Shown here: piece by piece, positions 60,770-64,000 of the stretch
Position numbering within the stretch: the stretch's first letter is position 1
Layout of the letters: every line of letters begins with the position of its first letter
Assembly: GCF_013416525.1 (NCBI RefSeq)
Contig: NZ_JACCEM010000007.1
Coordinates: forward strand, 1 to 64,000
Length of the DNA stretch: 64,000 bases
Origin: Parapusillimonas granuli
Lineage (GTDB): Bacteria > Pseudomonadota > Gammaproteobacteria > Burkholderiales > Burkholderiaceae_B
Direction of reading: 5' to 3'
Made by a program: the position numbers and the translations under genes
Notes under the pieces: model-generated
What the model saw: the letters and a program-made list of their open reading frames with translations, nothing else
The model's database searches: none
What the model was told of the DNA's origin: nothing

Positions 60770-61311
60770 CTACATCAGCATTGTCTGCTACCGCACCGCC
60801 CGCCATCGCGATCACGACTGCGCACGCTGCACCTTCCAGCCAGCCTAGCAGCGCGCCGTTGACGCGCGTATCGCTCGCCTACATCGAGCCGCGCTTCAAG
60901 CTCTACCTGCGCTTCGGCGAACCGGCGCGCACGCTCCAGCTCGATCGCTGGCGGCGCTGTGCCATGTTCATGCCGGGTGCAATCCTCTGCCGCGTTCGTT
61001 GGCAGGCAAACGACTACGGCACGATCCGCTGGCAGCTCATGGTGATGCAGGCTGCTACACCGCTTGAGGCCGTGCAGCGCATCCCCGGCGTGCAGCCAGG
61101 CGCGTGCCTGCTGCTGCATGCTGAAGGTGACGTCAATGTGCGCGCCGTGCTGGAACGCATCGACGGCATCGAGGCGCTGGGTATCGCTGCCATCGACGTG
61201 TCGCCCGCGTACTGGCGCACGCTCGCTAACCGGCTCGCCGCGCATTCGCCGCTGCCCGAATACACCGCCGAGAGGCACGCCGCCTGGCTGGCCGGGAAGG
61301 CACTGCCATGA
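60766..61311 (+). CDS. DUF2840 domain protein
   Basis: The 181-residue protein begins TTSALSATAPPAIAITTAHA and has a core LTRVSLAYIEPRFKLYLRFG, RWRRCAMFMPGAILCRVRWQ and CLLLHAEGDVNVRAVLERID typical of DUF2840, always found before traF in this ICE type. Function is unknown, probably linked to transfer. It overlaps both neighbours by four bases. Confidence 0.9.
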   Translation: MTTSALSATAPPAIAITTAHAAPSSQPSSAPLTRVSLAYIEPRFKLYLRFGEPARTLQLDRWRRCAMFMPGAILCRVRWQANDYGTIRWQLMVMQAATPLEAVQRIPGVQPGACLLLHAEGDVNVRAVLERIDGIEALGIAAIDVSPAYWRTLANRLAAHSPLPEYTAERHAAWLAGKALP

Positions 61312-61907
61312 CGGCCCATCCCACCGTCGCACGCCCACCCGAAGCCGCGCCGCTTCCTCGCTCGTACCTGCGCGCTCGCCTCGTGCTGGCGGGCTTCGCC
61401 ACCGTCGGCCTCGCTGCGCTGGCCTGGGCTGCTTTCGTGCAGCCGCTGCCGCGCCTGATCTACAACCCGTCCGACAGCGTTCCGGTCGGCTGGTATCGCG
61501 TCGATCCGCAGCGCCACGGCTACGGCTCGCTGCCACGTCCCTTGTCCGTGGGCAGCATCGTCCTGACCACGCTGCCGCCAGATGTTGCCGCGCTCGCTGC
61601 GCAGCGCGGCTACCTGCCCGTACACGTTCCGCTGCTCAAGCGTGTGGGCGCGGTCGCGCCGCAACACGTCTGCATCGTCGCGGGTCAGGTACGCATCGAC
61701 GACGTGCCGATGGCCGCCGCACTACCTGCCGACCGGCTGGGCCGGCCGCTGCCATCCTTGCAGCTTTGCCGCCGCCTCGACCCGGACGAGCTGTTCCTGT
61801 TGAGCGTGACCAATCCTGCGTCGTTCGACAGCCGCTATTTCGGGCCGGTCAGCGCATCCGCCGTGATCGGCGTTGCGCATCCTGTCTGGCTGGAGACACG
61901 CCCATGA
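61308..61907 (+). CDS. traF: TraF conjugative-transfer signal peptidase (S26)
   Basis: The 199-residue membrane protease has an N-terminal anchor (LRARLVLAGFATVGLAALAW), the catalytic Ser in IYNPSDSVPVGWYRVDP and Lys in VHVPLLKRVGAVAPQHVC, the Ser-Lys dyad of S26 leader peptidases. RP4 TraF cyclises the TrbC pilin. ATG 61308 overlaps the previous stop. The ICE trb genes it serves lie beyond the window. Confidence 0.92.
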   Translation: MTAHPTVARPPEAAPLPRSYLRARLVLAGFATVGLAALAWAAFVQPLPRLIYNPSDSVPVGWYRVDPQRHGYGSLPRPLSVGSIVLTTLPPDVAALAAQRGYLPVHVPLLKRVGAVAPQHVCIVAGQVRIDDVPMAAALPADRLGRPLPSLQLCRRLDPDELFLLSVTNPASFDSRYFGPVSASAVIGVAHPVWLETRP

Positions 61908-62359
61908 TGGCCGCCGATTCACTGCACGTTGCCGTGCATCTTGTCGTGCTATCAGGCGCGTCGTTCTGCAGGTCTTCGCCGTGTCGTCGCGCGTGGAGTG
62001 CGGGTGCATTCGCGCCGCATTTCGCGCTGCCTTCGGCGCAGCCGTCCAACGTGCAGGCGTCTTGCCTCGAACGCGCCTGGCCTGCGGCCATTGGCGTGTT
62101 CGCCGGCGGGCTGGCTGCAAGCAGCGCAGCGCCGCCGGGCCGCCGACGCCCGGAGCGCCAGCGAGGGGCAAAGGCGGAAGGCAAGACAAAAGGGCGCGGC
62201 ACCGGGCCGCGTCGAAAGCCTGTCTGCACATGGGGGTGGCGCGGCACGCAGCGGCTTCGCCCCCGTACCGCGTTGGGCGCGAAGGTCGCGCCAATGCAGG
62301 CATGTCCGCGTGCTTCGCACGACCGGACACGCCGTAGCTTGCGGGGAGAGCAGCGATGA
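61904..62359 (+). CDS. Doubtful ORF between traF and the relaxase gene
   Basis: A 151-residue frame (MMAADSLHVAVHLVVLSGAS...) begins with an ATGA overlap on traF and ends with an ATGA overlap on the relaxase start, exactly like the other gene junctions of this operon. Its composition (Arg, Ser, Pro, Trp rich) is that of a shadow frame in GC-rich DNA and no domain is seen. The segment may instead be an untranslated leader with the relaxase read through. Confidence 0.35.
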   Translation: MMAADSLHVAVHLVVLSGASFCRSSPCRRAWSAGAFAPHFALPSAQPSNVQASCLERAWPAAIGVFAGGLAASSAAPPGRRRPERQRGAKAEGKTKGRGTGPRRKPVCTWGWRGTQRLRPRTALGAKVAPMQACPRASHDRTRRSLRGEQR

Positions 62360-64000
62360 CCGACCGCCGCGACGATGATTTCCGGGTGCGCTCCAGCGCC
62401 CCGAAGAACCGGGGCAAGGGCCAGGGGCAGAGCTTCGTTTCCAAGGTGCTCAAGCAGGCCGGCAAGGCCAGCAGCGGCAAGTCGGCGGTGCGCCGTCCTG
62501 GCACTGGCGGCAGCGGCCATCGGCCCGGTTCGCGCCTGGGGCGGGGCCATACGGCGACGCGTTTCGCCGGGGCTACGCTGACGCCCATGTCGCGGCGCGT
62601 GATCATCAAGACCCTGCTGGTGAATCAACGCAATGCCAGCCCGCAATCGCTCGCCAAGCACCTGCGCTACATCGAACGCGACGGCGCGGGCCGCGATGGC
62701 GAACCTGGGCGGGCCTACGGGCCGCAGACCGACGAAGCCGACCTTGATGCCTTCAAGGAGCGGGCCGCCGACGACCGGCACCATTTCCGCTTCATCGTCT
62801 CCCCGGAGGACGGTGCAGAGCTGGGCGACCTGCGCACCTACACCCGGCATCTGGTGAACCGCATGGAGGCCGACCTTGGGACGCGGCTGGACTGGGTGGC
62901 TGTGGATCACTGGAACACCGACAACCCGCATACCCACCTGATCGTGCGCGGGCGCGACGACACCAGCAAAGACCTCATCATCGCGGGCGACTACATCGCC
63001 GACGGCTTCCGCCACCGCGCCGCCGAACTGGCGACCGAATGGCTGGGGCCGCGTACCGAACTGGAGATCCGGCAGACCTTGACGCGCGAGGTGGATCAGG
63101 AGCGGTGGACGAGCCTGGATCGCACCTTGAAGCGCGAGGCCGGCGAGGATGGCCGGGTGCGGACCGAACGCTTCAACGAGCCCCGGCTGCAACGCCAGCG
63201 ACTGCTGCTGATCGGCCGCCTGCAACGCTTGCAGCGCCTCGGTCTGGCCGACGAGGCGCAGCCCGGCACCTGGGCCGTCCATGCGGACGCGGAGAAGACT
63301 TTGCGCGCCCTGGGCGAGCGCGGCGACATCATCCGCACCATGCAGCGCGCCATGAACGGCCAGCCGCGCGAGCTGGCGGTGTTTGAGCCGGGCCAGAACG
63401 TGGATGGAAGTGGCCGCACCATCATCGGCCGTGTGGCTGCCAAGGGGCTGGCCGAAGAGCTGCACGACCGCGGTTATCTGGTCATCGACGGCGTGGACGG
63501 CAAAGCCCACTACGTCGCCTTGAGCGCCCGCGACGAGCTGGCGAACTACCCGAGTGGCGCGGTGGTGGAGGTGCGCGGTTCTGCCGAGGTGCGCGCCGCC
63601 GACAAGAACATTGCCACGCTGGCAAGCGATGGCCTGTACCGCACCGACCATCACCTGGCGATCGAGCAAGTCCAGGCCAAGCCCAACCGCGACCCGCAGG
63701 AAGTCGTTGCGGCGCACATCCGACGGCTCGAAGCCCTGCGCCGCGCCGGTATCGTGGAACGGGTAGCCGAGGGGCTATGGAAGGTGCCAGACGACCTGGC
63801 CGAGCGTGGCCGCGAGTATGACATACAGCGGCTAGGCGGCGTAGCGGTGGAAATGAAATCGCACTTGCCCATCGAGCGGCAGGCCCGCGTGATCGGCGTG
63901 ACCTGGCTGGATCAGCAGTTGATCGGCGGCGGCAATGGGCTGGGTGATCTGGGCTTTGGGGCCGAGGTCAAAGTTGCGCTACGCGAACGCGCCGATTTCC
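62356..64000 (+). CDS. MOBP-type relaxase (VirD2/TraI-like, DUF3363), N-terminal 548 residues
   Basis: The frame from ATG 62356 runs off the right edge. A basic N-terminal part is followed by the relaxase domain: candidate Tyr in SPQSLAKHLRYIERDG, then HHFRFIVSPEDGAELGDLRT, and the HxH metal site DNPHTHLIVRGRD. The later part (LNEPRLQRQRLLLIGRLQRL-like region, then GRVAAKGLAEELHDRGYLVI) matches DUF3363 of Tn4371-type relaxases. It nicks oriT of the ICE and pilots the strand. C-terminus and ICE oriT are not visible. Confidence 0.92.
   Translation, partial: MTDRRDDDFRVRSSAPKNRGKGQGQSFVSKVLKQAGKASSGKSAVRRPGTGGSGHRPGSRLGRGHTATRFAGATLTPMSRRVIIKTLLVNQRNASPQSLAKHLRYIERDGAGRDGEPGRAYGPQTDEADLDAFKERAADDRHHFRFIVSPEDGAELGDLRTYTRHLVNRMEADLGTRLDWVAVDHWNTDNPHTHLIVRGRDDTSKDLIIAGDYIADGFRHRAAELATEWLGPRTELEIRQTLTREVDQERWTSLDRTLKREAGEDGRVRTERFNEPRLQRQRLLLIGRLQRLQRLGLADEAQPGTWAVHADAEKTLRALGERGDIIRTMQRAMNGQPRELAVFEPGQNVDGSGRTIIGRVAAKGLAEELHDRGYLVIDGVDGKAHYVALSARDELANYPSGAVVEVRGSAEVRAADKNIATLASDGLYRTDHHLAIEQVQAKPNRDPQEVVAAHIRRLEALRRAGIVERVAEGLWKVPDDLAERGREYDIQRLGGVAVEMKSHLPIERQARVIGVTWLDQQLIGGGNGLGDLGFGAEVKVALRERADF

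Noticed and set aside
1-64000. CRISPR arrays and tRNA/rRNA genes
   Set aside because: No regularly spaced identical repeats with unique spacers and no cloverleaf-like segments were seen by eye in the intergenic regions.

Overview
The window looks like part of a high-GC betaproteobacterial genome, most likely Burkholderiales/Alcaligenaceae (Bordetella/Achromobacter-like). This is an inference from a Bug-family periplasmic receptor inside a catabolic operon, an mhp-type aromatic pathway, the codon bias and a Tn4371-family ICE. Functions are assigned from motifs, lengths and gene order only; no search was run.

Layout. (1) 1-7.7 kb is a scrambled accessory region. The end of an IS21-family element (istB 3' end) interrupts trbL of a P-type mating-pair operon (trbJ-trbK-trbL). 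Upstream lie a TraC-like gene, a phased 10-bp repeat array, an IncP-like oriT and traJ. Where a relaxase gene would be expected there is instead a convergent OLD-family ATPase/TOPRIM nuclease. After it come a truncated antitoxin, the 3' scrap of a second traJ and a complete FitAB/VapBC-type toxin-antitoxin pair. (2) 8-10 kb holds an exported amidohydrolase and a MazG-like pyrophosphohydrolase. (3) 10.2-26.1 kb is an aromatic catabolic island. An AraC regulator is divergent from an alcohol dehydrogenase (SDR) and an aromatic aldehyde dehydrogenase. A long minus-strand operon runs from a two-component Rieske dioxygenase (alpha, beta) through a Bug receptor, zinc alcohol dehydrogenase and dioxygenase reductase to mhpB-D-F-E-C and an IclR regulator. 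A GntR gene is divergent from it. The pathway can be read as aromatic alcohol to aldehyde to acid, ring dihydroxylation, meta-cleavage, then pyruvate and acetyl-CoA.

(4) 26.1-43.8 kb is mostly chromosomal in character: a TauE/SafE exporter with a DUF1634 partner, an IS4 transposase, two chemoreceptors flanking a degenerate EAL-HDOD protein, DUF72, a COX1-like membrane protein, a nitronate monooxygenase-like enzyme, and a DNA-repair pair (FAN1-type nuclease plus nuclease-helicase) coupled to an MFS transporter. CsbD and DUF1328 stress proteins end this part. (5) 43.8-64 kb is the left portion of a Tn4371-family integrative conjugative element: integrase, YhcG/DUF1016 nuclease, RadC, DUF932, ParB, DUF736, XRE regulator, DUF2958, DUF2285, AlpA-like protein, RepA, ParA, RHH protein, DUF2840, TraF and a MOBP relaxase that runs off the window.

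The most interesting content is AT-rich cargo inside the ICE between RadC and DUF932. Two adjacent reverse-transcriptase genes, both with intact YVDD motifs, are followed on the same strand by a highly structured 188-nt segment. That segment is closed by a long-range stem and carries tetraloop hairpins and an unpaired CACACAC tract. The arrangement matches a type 3 defence-associated reverse transcriptase (DRT3) system with its non-coding RNA. Other notable signals are a perfect FNR box on the promoter of the oxygen-requiring dioxygenase operon, a GntR promoter inside a 28-bp palindrome giving a probable leaderless mRNA, an iteron plus AT-rich tract after ICE repA, and the phased repeats beside oriT.
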